Shown: piece by piece, positions 25,034-33,165 of the stretch
Layout of the letters: each line of letters begins with the position of its first letter
How positions within the stretch are numbered: the first letter of the stretch is position 1
From: Pseudaeromonas sp038247115
GTDB lineage: Bacteria > Pseudomonadota > Gammaproteobacteria > Enterobacterales > Aeromonadaceae
DNA: 34,540 bases
Assembly (NCBI GenBank): GCA_038247115.1
Contig: JBBRVG010000044.1
Span: forward strand, 1-34,540
Direction of reading: 5' to 3'
Program-made: the position numbers and the translations under genes
The notes under the pieces: generated by a model
Told to the model about the DNA's origin: nothing
What the model saw: only the letters and a program-made list of their open reading frames with translations
Database searches by the model: none

Positions 25034-26995
25034 ATGCATCTATTCTCGCACACTCCTGCCACGCCCTTTTCCCGCACCCTGACCGCCGCCCTGGTGCTGT
25101 CGGCGCTGGGACTGGTGGCCTGTAACGACTCCGATAGCGAAATCAGCTATGTAGCCCCGACCGCGCCCGTGGGCGTTGGCTATGAAGAGACTGCCGATCC
25201 GGCCAGCAATGTCACCGCCTATGTGGACGCCGGAGCCAGCAACCAGCGCGGTAAGGCCTGTATGGCGACGCTGGAGACCAATGCCGGGGTCCGCGTCGCC
25301 GCCGAATTCCTCAAGATCTGGCAACCCCGCTCCCAGTTGGTGGATGCCGGGCAGACCGCCGCCGCAGACGGTACCTGCGCCGCCGTCACCGCCTCGGATT
25401 GGGATGGTATTCCCGGCAGCGCCACCGATGGCACTGTGCTCAATGCCGAGGTTCATGCCGCCAACATCCGTTATGTCGAGACCCTGACCGCCGCCCGGAC
25501 CAGTACCCAGGAGCTGGCCGCCTATCTGGATGATCGCCGTGGCAAGAACTTCAGCATCTCCGATGGCATGGGCCCTCTGACCAGCGCCTGGCGCGCCGGT
25601 TCCCAGCAGTTCACCACCATCACCGAGATCGCCGCCGATGCCACCACGGTCAAATATGACGACAAGGGCAACAACCGCGGCGTTGGCAGCGACAGCAACC
25701 CGGATCTGGGTCTGGCCGTCGATTTCATCGGTGCCATGAGTGGCGATGGTTCTACCGAACCCGCCAAACGCTTCTACAAGTACGCCCGCCCCTGGCGCTG
25801 GAGCAGCCAGGTGAGCGTGGTTCCGGCCCTGGAGCCCGCCAAGAGCTCGACCCCGACCACCGACAGCGGCTTCCTTAGCGGCCACAGTGCCGAGGCGGTA
25901 CGCGACAGTCTGGCCATGGCCTATCTGGTGCCCGAGCGCTTCCAGGAGATGTTGGCACGCGGTCTGGAGCTGGGTGAAAACCGCATTCTGGCCGGTATGC
26001 ACTCGCCACTGGATGTAATGGGTGGCCGCATTCAGGGTACCGCCGTGCTGGCCTACAACCTGAACAAGAGTGACAACCTGAGCCTCAAGGCCAGTGCCTA
26101 CGCCCAGGCCCAGAGCTGGCTGCAGGGTGAAGTGGGGGCCAGCGATGCCAGCGCCCTCTATACCTATGCCCACTCCGGCAACGATGATCGATTCAGCAAC
26201 TACGCCAGCAACAAGATCGATTACCTGCGCCGTCTGACGTTCGGCTTCACGCCGATTGCCGCCACCACAGCGGAAGCCGTGGTGCCCAAGGGTGCCGAAG
26301 TGCTGCTGGAAACCCGTCTGCCCTACTTGACCGCCGAACAACGCCGGGTGGTGCTGAAGACCACGGCCCTGCCATCCGGCTATCCGCTGCTGGATGACGC
26401 CGAAGGGTGGGGACGCCTGAACCTGTTTGCCGCCGCCGATGGTTATGGCGCTTTCAATGGAGATGTCAGCGTGCTGATGGACGCGGCCCAGGGCGGCTTC
26501 CATGCCGCCGATAGCTGGAAAAACGACATCACAGGCGCTGGTCTGCTGAGCAAATCCGGATCCGGCAATCTGACCCTGAGCGGCGCCAACAGCTGGAGCG
26601 GTGGCACCTTGCTGCTCGAAGGCACCCTGACCGCAGCCTCCACCACGGCGCTGGGAACCGGTGATGTCTACCAGCAAGGCGGCACCTTGGCGGTCACCAG
26701 CCCCTTGCATCTGACGGGCAACTATACCCAGCAAGGCGGCAGCACCCTGCAGTTGCAACTGGGCAGCGCCAGTGCCGGACGCCTCACCCTCCAGGGTAAA
26801 GCCACGCTGGCCGGAACCCTCGAGGTGCAGTTCAGCAGCGGCTACCAACCGGCCGTCGGCGACACCCTGCAACTACTGCAAAGCGCTCAGCGCCATGGCA
26901 CCTTCAGCACAGTCACCGCCAACGGTTATCAGGTCACCCCCCTCTATACCGCAACCGGTGTCCAGCTGCGGATCGACGGCAAAAACGCCAGCTAA
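25034..26995 (+). CDS. PAP2-family acid phosphatase lipoprotein with C-terminal autotransporter-type beta-helix repeats
   Basis: A 653-residue exported protein. The N-terminus is a lipoprotein signal, LSALGLVAC, followed by a low-complexity linker. The central domain has the complete PAP2/class A acid phosphatase signature: K245-x6-R252-P253 (KRFYKYARP), S282-G283-H284 and R317-x5-H323-x3-D327 (RILAGMHSPLD). It should hydrolyse phosphomonoesters through a phosphohistidine. From about residue 505 the sequence changes to passenger-like beta-strand repeats (GSGNLTLSGANSWSGGTLLLEGTL, then GTLAV and GSTLQLQLG units) as in autotransporter-associated repeat proteins, but there is no beta-barrel. ATG 25034 is preferred because AAGG lies 12 bases upstream; ATG 25010, eight codons earlier, has no ribosome-binding site. 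Confidence 0.85.
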   Translation: MHLFSHTPATPFSRTLTAALVLSALGLVACNDSDSEISYVAPTAPVGVGYEETADPASNVTAYVDAGASNQRGKACMATLETNAGVRVAAEFLKIWQPRSQLVDAGQTAAADGTCAAVTASDWDGIPGSATDGTVLNAEVHAANIRYVETLTAARTSTQELAAYLDDRRGKNFSISDGMGPLTSAWRAGSQQFTTITEIAADATTVKYDDKGNNRGVGSDSNPDLGLAVDFIGAMSGDGSTEPAKRFYKYARPWRWSSQVSVVPALEPAKSSTPTTDSGFLSGHSAEAVRDSLAMAYLVPERFQEMLARGLELGENRILAGMHSPLDVMGGRIQGTAVLAYNLNKSDNLSLKASAYAQAQSWLQGEVGASDASALYTYAHSGNDDRFSNYASNKIDYLRRLTFGFTPIAATTAEAVVPKGAEVLLETRLPYLTAEQRRVVLKTTALPSGYPLLDDAEGWGRLNLFAAADGYGAFNGDVSVLMDAAQGGFHAADSWKNDITGAGLLSKSGSGNLTLSGANSWSGGTLLLEGTLTAASTTALGTGDVYQQGGTLAVTSPLHLTGNYTQQGGSTLQLQLGSASAGRLTLQGKATLAGTLEVQFSSGYQPAVGDTLQLLQSAQRHGTFSTVTANGYQVTPLYTATGVQLRIDGKNAS

Positions 26996-27035
26996 CCCGA
27001 TCACGACACCAGTCACCACAACCATCACCACCGAC

Positions 27036-27064
27036 AACGGGAGCCCATATGGGCTCCCGTTTTT
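27036..27064 (+). terminator. Terminator of the PAP2 phosphatase gene
   Basis: Perfect 11-bp stem AACGGGAGCCC / GGGCTCCCGTT with loop ATAT and a T-run, 40 bases after the stop codon. Confidence 0.93.
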
Positions 27065-27436
27065 ATTGGCTCGACTCCGGATCCGGGTTGGTCATAAGAC
27101 TGGGTATGATGCGGTGGCGGGATAACGTGAAAGCCGACCATGGGCATCAGGGAAGATGCCTTTGAGCCTCCATGGATGGATTCACGGCGAGTCGGCGTCA
27201 GGTTTGCCCGACGCCGCACAGCGGATTCAACGCCCATGACGAGTCCCCATCCACAGCGCCTATCCAGGTTACGGTTGGAAATGAAGAGGAATGGAGTCTG
27301 GGCGAAAAGCAGACCGTGGGCGGCAGGGATGCCGCCGTCGAGTCGGCAGGGATCTCTTCACGACGTGTCTGCGATCGGCCAAACACCACGCCCATGCCCG
27401 AGTTTGTCCATGCAACGCATCACCAGGATAGCGCCA
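27065..27436. repeat. Gene-free region with degenerate interspersed-repeat sequence
   Basis: Several overlapping open frames exist on both strands but none has a ribosome-binding site or recognisable protein, so no gene is called. Two related stretches are visible: CCATGGATGGATTCACGGCG then AGTCGGCG at about 27169-27198, and a second with GTCGAGTCGGCAGGGATCTC then TTCACGACGTGTCTGCG at about 27337-27375. Both resemble the CATGGATGG/TTCACGGCGTGTCTGCG family of intergenic repeats recalled from Aeromonas and related genomes. Confidence 0.45.
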
Positions 27437-27437
27437 T

Positions 27438-27470
27438 AAAAAACGGACCCACCCGTGAGGGTGAGTCCGT
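27438..27470 (-). terminator. Terminator of the MINPP-type phosphatase gene
   Basis: On the minus strand ACGGACTCACCC pairs with GGGTGGGTCCGT (one T-G wobble, 12 bp) around a 3-4 base loop and is followed by TTTTTT. It begins about 30 bases after the stop of the gene ending at 27501. Confidence 0.9.
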
Positions 27471-27500
27471 AACCAGCAGCATGGGAGGTTGCGACGGGTC

Positions 27501-29006
27501 TTAACCGGCGTAGGCGTAGCAGCGCTTGAGCTCGGCAAAGTCATAGAAGAAGCTGCCAGCCGCGACCGGTTCACATCCGGCCTTGAACGCCACTTCCTTC
27601 TCGTTGTAGAGCATCTTCACCAGCACCTGCTGCTCGGCGTTCTGGTAGACATCCCACTGGATGTTAGCGGCATAGGGTGACACCCAACCGCCGCGCCACT
27701 CGTTGTTCTCCTGGCTATACAGGGTGCCAACTTCGGCGCCCTGACGGCTGCCTTCAAGCTTCATCAGCGCCACCAGCGGAATAATGGTCTCGGCATGGGC
27801 AAAACGCAGCTTGGCGACATGGGCCTTCTGCCCCTCAACCACCTGGCCTTGCACCTCGTTGAACAGGCCATCCAGCAGCGACTGGGCTATGTCATAGGTG
27901 ACAGAGCTGTTGGCAAAGCTAGGTCCCTTGTCGTAGAAGTCCTCGGCATCGGAGAGATAAGAGAACCAAGCCGACTCTTCTGGCGTCAGGTACTTCTCCA
28001 GATCCCAGGCTTCATCGCCCTGCGCCTCGGCTTCCCGCACCATGCCGGGGCCAATGATAAACAGGTTATAGAGCATCAGGGCGGCATCCACCTCGTCGTG
28101 GACATAGGTCTTGCCGCCATCTTCCGGATTGATGGCCACAAACTCGACGCCGCTGGCCAGATAGTCCACAAACGCCTTGCTATAAATGCGCTCCAGCATC
28201 TGCCGCGCCATTACTTTGGTCTTCGGCAGCTTCTTCAACGCCTCCTGAGCGGCTGTGAGTTCGGGGGCCGATGCCACGCCGCTATCCTCGTCGCCGATAA
28301 AGGTCTGATAGGCCTGATAGGCGGGCAGATACTTGGCGTCGGCAGGCTCGGTCTTATGGAAGTAGAGCTCGTTTTTGTTGGCCAGTTTCTTGTCGATCTT
28401 CGAGGCATCGGTCTGCGTCACATAGCAGTCGGTGCTGTCGGCAACATAGTTGACCTTGTTCTTCAGGCTCTGCATGAAGTAGAAGGCGCTCTCGTTGGCG
28501 CGATCCTTACCCGAGGTTTCGACCTTGATGCAGTGGGGGCTGCTATCTTCCAGCAGGGTTGGCAGACGATTAGCCAGGCGGGTCGCCAACTGGGCATGTT
28601 CTTCTTTGCCGATGACTGTCAGCAGGCCATAGCCCAACAGCTCGTTCGCTGCCGTCACCAGATCCACCTTGTGACCCAGCGTCTGGCCCAGCGGAGTCAG
28701 GGCGCCTTGACTGGCGGCCTCTTCCCATACCAGTTTGGTCAGCACGTCATACTTGGGGCTGGAGAGTGACCGCGAGCCGTGGCGCGCTACCAGTTCGGTG
28801 AAGACAGGCGTGAAACCCGCCGGAGCCGCCTGATAGGTGGCAGCATCCTGCTTGGCGGCATACACAGCCTTGGTGCTGTACTGGTACTCGGTGATAGTCG
28901 GGGTGGTCGGCGTGTGGGTCGTGGTCTGGCTATCAGAATTGCAGCCAGCGAGCAGTGCCAGTGCCACAGCGGCAGCAACGGCGGAAACAGAAATCATGCG
29001 GTTCAT
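27501..29006 (-). CDS. Histidine acid phosphatase lipoprotein, MINPP-type (probable phytase)
   Basis: A 501-residue branch-2 histidine phosphatase. The catalytic RHG motif is R75-H76-G77-S78-R79 (ARHGSRSLSS). The proton-donor motif is H404-A405-E406 (RFAHAETIIPLVALM), the HAE form characteristic of multiple inositol polyphosphate phosphatases, rather than the HD of AppA-type phytases. It should release phosphate from inositol phosphates or other phosphomonoesters. The N-terminus is a lipoprotein signal (AAAVALALLAGC) followed by a Thr/Pro-rich linker. The start ATG 29006 is chosen because AAGGA lies 5 bases before it; an in-frame TTG at 29030 lacks one. A Pho box upstream implies induction by phosphate starvation. 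Phytate as the actual substrate is inferred. Confidence 0.88.
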   Translation of the reverse strand: MNRMISVSAVAAAVALALLAGCNSDSQTTTHTPTTPTITEYQYSTKAVYAAKQDAATYQAAPAGFTPVFTELVARHGSRSLSSPKYDVLTKLVWEEAASQGALTPLGQTLGHKVDLVTAANELLGYGLLTVIGKEEHAQLATRLANRLPTLLEDSSPHCIKVETSGKDRANESAFYFMQSLKNKVNYVADSTDCYVTQTDASKIDKKLANKNELYFHKTEPADAKYLPAYQAYQTFIGDEDSGVASAPELTAAQEALKKLPKTKVMARQMLERIYSKAFVDYLASGVEFVAINPEDGGKTYVHDEVDAALMLYNLFIIGPGMVREAEAQGDEAWDLEKYLTPEESAWFSYLSDAEDFYDKGPSFANSSVTYDIAQSLLDGLFNEVQGQVVEGQKAHVAKLRFAHAETIIPLVALMKLEGSRQGAEVGTLYSQENNEWRGGWVSPYAANIQWDVYQNAEQQVLVKMLYNEKEVAFKAGCEPVAAGSFFYDFAELKRCYAYAG

Positions 29007-29044
29007 AGTCATCCTTGCACTCGTGTTCAATCAAGACGGGCGCC

Positions 29045-29078
29045 AGCGTAAGCAGGTGAGATGACAGCTAGATGTCAG
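29045..29078 (-). promoter_or_regulatory. Pho box and promoter of the MINPP-type phosphatase
   Basis: On the minus strand CTGACAT-CTAG-CTGTCAT (29078-29061) consists of two PhoB heptamers with 13 of 14 positions matching CTGTCAT and the exact 4-bp spacer. A -10 element TACGCT (29050-29045) follows after 10 bp, the standard PhoB promoter geometry in which the Pho box replaces the -35. Transcription would begin about 35 bases before ATG 29006. Confidence 0.8.
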
Positions 29079-29152
29079 AAGCATGACCATTTGCACACGA
29101 CTGCAATCCAGCCGGATGATCGGTCACCCGGCCCATAGAGCGGCTGAGAGGA

Positions 29153-29920
29153 TCAGCGATAGAAGAGGCTCGGTGCCACGCCCAGCTCGCGTTTGAACAT
29201 GGCACTGAAGGCACTCGGACTGGCATAGCCGAGTGCCAGCGCCACCTCCAGCACCGATTCGCCCCGCGCCAGATGTTCACAGGCCAGCAACAGACAACAC
29301 TGCCGCCGCCATTGGCCGACGGTGAGCCCGGTTTCGCGGATAAAACGGCGCTGCAGGGTGCGCACATCCATCGCCAGCTCCGAGGCCCAGGCCGCCAGCG
29401 GCCGACTCTCGTCCGGTTGCTCGCGCAGAGCACGGCACAAGCGCTGCAGGTTAGCCGAACTCGGCTCGGGCAACGCCAGCGCCAGGCTCGGCATGCGCTG
29501 TATCTCGTCCAGCAGCAGCTGCACCAGATGGCCGTCACGGCCCTGTTCGTCGTAATCCAGAGGTAAGGCGATGGCAGCCAGGATCAGTTCGCGCAACAGC
29601 GGCGATATGCCGACCACACAGCACTCGGCGGGCAGCCCCGCCAGCTTCTCGGCACGGATATAGACGGTGCGCATCAACACCTCACCGAGCATGACGGTGC
29701 GATGCCAGACGCCAATCGGCACCCAGATGCCCCGCGTCGGCGGCACTATCCACTGCCCGGCGTCGGTCTCCACCAGCATGACCCCCTTCACCGCATACAG
29801 CAGCTGCGCCGTGGGATGACAATGCCGGGGTGCCTCGGCCCCGGGCCCGCGATCGAAGGCACGGGCGACCACGGGGGCCAGGCCAACGTCCTGCTGATGG
29901 GCAATTCCGGATGGCAGCAT
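29153..29920 (-). CDS. AraC-family transcriptional regulator with cupin sensor domain
   Basis: A 255-residue regulator. The N-terminal half is a cupin-like effector domain (HCHPTAQLLYAVKGVMLVETDAG, then PPTRGIWVPIGVWHRTVM at about residues 30-80). The C-terminal 100 residues hold the two AraC helix-turn-helix motifs (ASELAMDVRTLQRRFIRETG and VALALGYASPSAFSAMFKRELG). ATG 29920 is chosen because AAGGA is 7 bases upstream; the open frame extends to 30001 but without a ribosome-binding site. It is divergent from an Fsr-type exporter with 99 bp between the starts, the usual arrangement for a local regulator, so control of that exporter is likely. The effector is unknown. Confidence 0.9.
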   Translation of the reverse strand: MLPSGIAHQQDVGLAPVVARAFDRGPGAEAPRHCHPTAQLLYAVKGVMLVETDAGQWIVPPTRGIWVPIGVWHRTVMLGEVLMRTVYIRAEKLAGLPAECCVVGISPLLRELILAAIALPLDYDEQGRDGHLVQLLLDEIQRMPSLALALPEPSSANLQRLCRALREQPDESRPLAAWASELAMDVRTLQRRFIRETGLTVGQWRRQCCLLLACEHLARGESVLEVALALGYASPSAFSAMFKRELGVAPSLFYR

Positions 29921-30019
29921 CACTCTGTCCTTTTTGCGACGATGATTGCCGCATAGTAGCACGAAGGACAATCCCGAAACTGATACCATGCTCGAGATCA
30001 CAGTGACCAGAGGTTCCCC

Positions 30020-31222
30020 ATGTCATCGACTCTCGCGTCCCCCGCCCAGGCGGTTGGCGATACACGCTACAAGGTACTCGGCGCCATCAGTCTGTCGCAT
30101 TTTCTCAACGATCTGCTGCAGTCGCTGATCATCGCCATCTATCCCTTGCTCAAGGGCAACTACGATCTGAACTTCACCCAGATCGGCCTGCTGACCCTGA
30201 CCTACCAGACCACGGCCTCGCTGCTGCAACCGCTAGTCGGCCTCTACACCGACAAGCATCCGCAACCCTATTCACTGGTGGTCGGCATGGGCTGCACCCT
30301 GCTGGGCCTGTTGTTGCTCTCCAGCGCCCCCACCTTCCCGCTGCTGCTGCTAGGCGCGGCCGTGGTCGGCATCGGCTCGTCGATTTTCCACCCTGAGTCC
30401 TCGCGCGTAGCGCGTATGGCCTCCGGTGGCCGTCATGGTCTGGCGCAGTCCATCTTCCAGGTCGGCGGCAACGGCGGCACCGCCATGGGCCCACTGCTGG
30501 CGGCGCTGATCGTGCTGCCGCTGGGCCAGGGCAGTCTGGCCTGGTTCTCGGTGCTGGCCCTGCTGGCCATGGGCGTGCTCTATAAAGTCGGGCAATGGTA
30601 TAGCCACCAGCAACGCAATCAGCCGAAGGGGCAAGCGCGGCCGATCAATCCGCTGTCGCGCGGCCGTATCGCGGCGACCATAGGGGTGCTGCTGTTGCTC
30701 ATCACCTCCAAGTATTTTTATCTGGCCAGCCTGACCAGCTATTACACCTTCTATCTGATGGAGCAGTTCAGCGTCAGCGCCCGCTCGGCCCAGTTGCACC
30801 TGTTTGTGTTCCTGTTCGGCGTCGCCGCCGGAACCGTGCTCGGTGGCCCGATTGGCGACCGCATCGGCCGCAAGCAGGTGATCTGGTTCTCCATCCTCGG
30901 GGTCTCGCCCTTTACTCTGCTGCTGCCCCATGCCGATCTGTTCTGGACCACAGTCCTCTCCTTTGTCATCGGCTTTATCCTGGCCTCGGCGTTTTCCGCC
31001 ATCCTGGTGTATGCCCAGGAGCTGATCCCCGGCAAGGTCGGCACCATCTCGGGGCTGTTCTTCGGCTTTGCCTTCGGCATCGCTGGCATCGGCGCCGCGA
31101 TACTGGGCAATCTGGCGGATCACTACGGCATCCGCACCGTGTATGAGATCTGTGCCTGGCTGCCGTTGATGGGGATAGTGACTGTGTTTTTGCCGGACTT
31201 ACGGTCGCCACGTAAGGGTTAG
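30020..31222 (+). CDS. fsr: Fsr-type MFS exporter (fosmidomycin resistance family)
   Basis: A 400-residue inner-membrane transporter with twelve predicted helices, almost the length of E. coli Fsr (406). Long stretches coincide: LGAISLSHFLNDLLQSLIIAIYPLL near the start, GSSIFHPESSRVARMASGGR in the middle and IGFILASAFSAILVYAQEL near the end. The family is proton-driven efflux; E. coli Fsr gives fosmidomycin resistance when overproduced, but the natural substrate is not established. A short AGG precedes ATG 30020. It is divergent from an AraC-type gene that probably regulates it. No convincing T-rich terminator follows, only GC hairpins. Confidence 0.92.
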   Translation: MSSTLASPAQAVGDTRYKVLGAISLSHFLNDLLQSLIIAIYPLLKGNYDLNFTQIGLLTLTYQTTASLLQPLVGLYTDKHPQPYSLVVGMGCTLLGLLLLSSAPTFPLLLLGAAVVGIGSSIFHPESSRVARMASGGRHGLAQSIFQVGGNGGTAMGPLLAALIVLPLGQGSLAWFSVLALLAMGVLYKVGQWYSHQQRNQPKGQARPINPLSRGRIAATIGVLLLLITSKYFYLASLTSYYTFYLMEQFSVSARSAQLHLFVFLFGVAAGTVLGGPIGDRIGRKQVIWFSILGVSPFTLLLPHADLFWTTVLSFVIGFILASAFSAILVYAQELIPGKVGTISGLFFGFAFGIAGIGAAILGNLADHYGIRTVYEICAWLPLMGIVTVFLPDLRSPRKG

Positions 31223-31269
31223 GCGGCCTCACCGCCGCCTCTCGGGTGCTGAGCCGGAGCCCGGCTCAG
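31221..31269. repeat. Two GC-rich hairpins after fsr
   Basis: AGGCGGC / GCCGCCT (31221-31240, 6-base loop, overlapping the fsr stop) and a perfect 9-bp CTGAGCCGG / CCGGCTCAG (31249-31269, loop AGC). There is no T-run, so termination would be weak or Rho-assisted. Confidence 0.5.
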
Positions 31270-31399
31270 CCACCCCGCCGTTCGGCCACCCAGCAACGGG
31301 GTGGCCTCGGGTCTCGGGTCTCGAATCAGGGTTCTGATTGATCCGTTTCCGCCCCATCCGCCGGGGCGATTTGCCAACCTGCCGTTGGCGGGGGCGGGT

Positions 31400-31424
31400 C
31401 AAGGGGGAAAAGGCCTCCCCCTTG
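31400..31424. repeat. Hairpin at the outer edge of the left flanking repeat
   Basis: Perfect 9-bp arms CAAGGGGGA / TCCCCCTTG with a 7-base loop. The inverted right-hand copy of the repeat contains the same TCCCCCTTG arm and loop, and the window ends before its other arm is complete. Confidence 0.6.
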
Positions 31425-31589
31425 GCAATCCCGGGCCCAGGTTTATGCCGACTGTCGGGAAAGCCCCTCGCTCCGGGCCGCTCTCCACCGCCGGGAGCCA
31501 CACGCCATCCCTGGCGTGACGCTCCCTCTCCCGGTCATCCTGACCGCTCACCGCCTCCGATCCCCCCTCCCCTCGGCCCGACAGACGGC
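31406..31589 (+). repeat. Left copy of a ~185-bp GC-rich inverted repeat flanking the accessory segment
   Basis: Bases 31406-31589 align without gaps to the reverse complement of 34357-34540 (position x pairs with 65946 minus x). Identity is high over most of the length, including the internal palindrome CACGCCA-TCCC-TGGCGTG at 31501-31518 and the segment up to the ACCGCTCACCG near 31553; about 18 bases after that are divergent before CTCGGCCCG resumes. No protein is recognised. It may be an interspersed intergenic repeat family or the ends of a composite mobile unit. Confidence 0.85.
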
Positions 31590-32048
31590 GTTGAGATTCG
31601 GTGGGTAAACCAACAAGCAAAAGCCGTTCGCCCCCGCATTAGGTTTTAATCACCAAAAGTTACTTTGATGCCGAGCTGTTTGATTTAACGCACAAATCCT
31701 TCAGCAAATTTTCAATACTCTGCTAGCGAGGGTCAGGTCAAACAGAGCGGATGCAGGGCTTGGGGTGGCCGTTAAACCCGTGCGGTAGCCATGATCATCG
31801 CCTGCGTCATCGCTCGAAACGTCGAGGCCCACAGAACACAGGAACAATCAGCTCGATCGGAGCTGCAAGTTGGATATGCCGGTCCGTTTCCACCGATCAT
31901 GCAAGCCGATTGGATAGTCCAAAACTTAACGGCTTGATGGAATCCAATAAACCAAGCTGGTTGCCCAATAAAATATGGAATTGTGACTTTATAAATTAAG
32001 GAATAATTCCGTTTAATATAGTAATTATTAAACACATAGGAAATATCG
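31590..32048. other. Gene-free transition from GC-rich repeat to AT-rich operon
   Basis: Open frames here (for example 31751-31999 plus strand) lack ribosome-binding sites and show no recognisable protein, so no gene is called. The stretch 31640-31970 may be decayed coding DNA. Near its end an odd palindrome GGAAT-A-ATTCC lies at 32000-32010, followed by the -10-like TATAGT at 32017-32022, about 27 bases before the first operon ATG. This is the most likely place for the operon promoter and an operator, but no good -35 is seen. Confidence 0.4.
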
Positions 32049-32720
32049 ATGAATAAAAAGTTTATATGCCTTGCCAATTCCAGAAAAACATCAGGAAGAT
32101 GTCTAGCAGGTAAAGAAATTATTGATAACAACCTTGGTGGTTGGTTTAGGCCTATTAGTAACAGAGCAACACACGAAATATCTGAATATGAAAGACAATA
32201 TCAAAATGGCTCAACAGCGCAGACCTTAGATATAATAACGTTAGAAATTAAAAATAAAACAGCCCACCCAGTTCAGATTGAAAACCATTTGATTGATAAT
32301 GGTTATTACTGGGTTAAAGATGGTTCATATACACAATCTTTATCAGGTCTAATTGACACACCCAACAAATTATGGGATTGCGGTGATTCCAGCTATTATG
32401 GTCAAAATGACAGAGTAGGACTGAATACAATAACAAACCCCATTCAGTCAATATATTTAATAGCACCTGAAAACCTTAGCATCCTTGTCCGCACCGAAGG
32501 AGCTGAATTCAACAATGGCAAAAAGAAAGTCAGAGCAAAATTCAAATATAATAAAATAACTTACTTAATCTCAGTAACCGATCCAGCCATCGAACGTAAT
32601 TATCTTGCAAAAGGTGATGGCGAGTATATTATAGATAATCCGTGCTATATCACTGTTAGCCTTGGTGAAATATGGAATGGATATTATTATAAACTGGCAG
32701 CAGCGATTTTTCAGGAGTAA
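32049..32720 (+). CDS. Dual-OB domain protein, first gene of a three-gene accessory unit
   Basis: A 223-residue protein of AT-rich composition, unlike the core genes. The N-terminus, FICLANSRKTSGRCLAGKEI followed by GGWFRPIS, matches the start recalled for dual-OB domain proteins, a little-studied family named for two predicted oligonucleotide/oligosaccharide-binding folds. The rest is beta-rich, with no membrane segment or signal peptide, so it should be cytoplasmic. AGGA lies 8 bases before ATG 32049. The downstream gene starts 3 bases after its stop, and that gene's AGGAG overlaps this gene's end, showing translational coupling. Function is unknown; binding of nucleic acid is suggested only by the predicted fold. 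Confidence 0.75.
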   Translation: MNKKFICLANSRKTSGRCLAGKEIIDNNLGGWFRPISNRATHEISEYERQYQNGSTAQTLDIITLEIKNKTAHPVQIENHLIDNGYYWVKDGSYTQSLSGLIDTPNKLWDCGDSSYYGQNDRVGLNTITNPIQSIYLIAPENLSILVRTEGAEFNNGKKKVRAKFKYNKITYLISVTDPAIERNYLAKGDGEYIIDNPCYITVSLGEIWNGYYYKLAAAIFQE

Positions 32721-32723
32721 AAT

Positions 32724-33161
32724 ATGGATATATATACAATTGGATTTACTGAGAAAAACGCAGAGCTTTTTTTTAATTTGATATCTACAGCTCAAGTAAC
32801 ACGGTTAATCGACGTAAGATTAAATAATGTTTCACAATTAGCTGGATTTACAAAGAAGGATGACCTCAAATTTTTCCTCAAGAAAATATGCAATGTAGAC
32901 TATATACATATGCCAGACCTTGCTCCTACAAAAGAAATTTTAGGTCCATATAAAAAAGGAGAAATCACATGGGAGCATTATGAAGAAAAATTCCTAGATT
33001 TAATTGCAAAAAGAAATATCGAGAGATTTGATAAAAATATATTTAATAACAGCTGCTTACTTTGCAGCGAACACAAACCCCACCATTGTCATCGACGACT
33101 TGTTGTCGAATACCTTAATAAATGCTGGGGCACTAAAATAAACATCAAGCATCTATATTAA
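32724..33161 (+). CDS. DUF488-family protein
   Basis: A 145-residue cytoplasmic protein with the DUF488 plan: an N-terminal strand IYTIGFTEKN, the LIDVRLNNVSQLAGF segment (usual DVR-x-x-P-x-S region, here without the Pro), a middle part HMPDLAPTKEIL, and a C-terminal Cys/His motif CLLCSEHKPHHCHRRLVVEYL near residues 112-132. The conserved C-x2-E and CHR residues are probably catalytic or metal-binding, but the family's activity is not established. Start ATG 32724 has AGGAG 6 bases upstream, overlapping the previous gene's stop. It is the middle gene of the unit. Confidence 0.85.
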   Translation: MDIYTIGFTEKNAELFFNLISTAQVTRLIDVRLNNVSQLAGFTKKDDLKFFLKKICNVDYIHMPDLAPTKEILGPYKKGEITWEHYEEKFLDLIAKRNIERFDKNIFNNSCLLCSEHKPHHCHRRLVVEYLNKCWGTKINIKHLY

Positions 33162-33165
33162 AATC

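Noticed and set aside
27140..27504. Plus-strand open frames of 99 and 110 codons between the two phosphatase genes
   Set aside because: No start signal or recognisable protein; they overlap each other, and one runs through the minus-strand terminator into the phosphatase gene end.
31301..31649. Overlapping open frames in the left GC-rich repeat
   Set aside because: They are Pro/Arg/Gly-rich low-complexity translations on both strands, without ribosome-binding sites; the same DNA recurs as an inverted repeat, so it is better described as a repeat.
31751..31999. Open frame of 82 codons before the accessory operon
   Set aside because: No ribosome-binding site, biased composition and no recognisable family; possibly decayed DNA.
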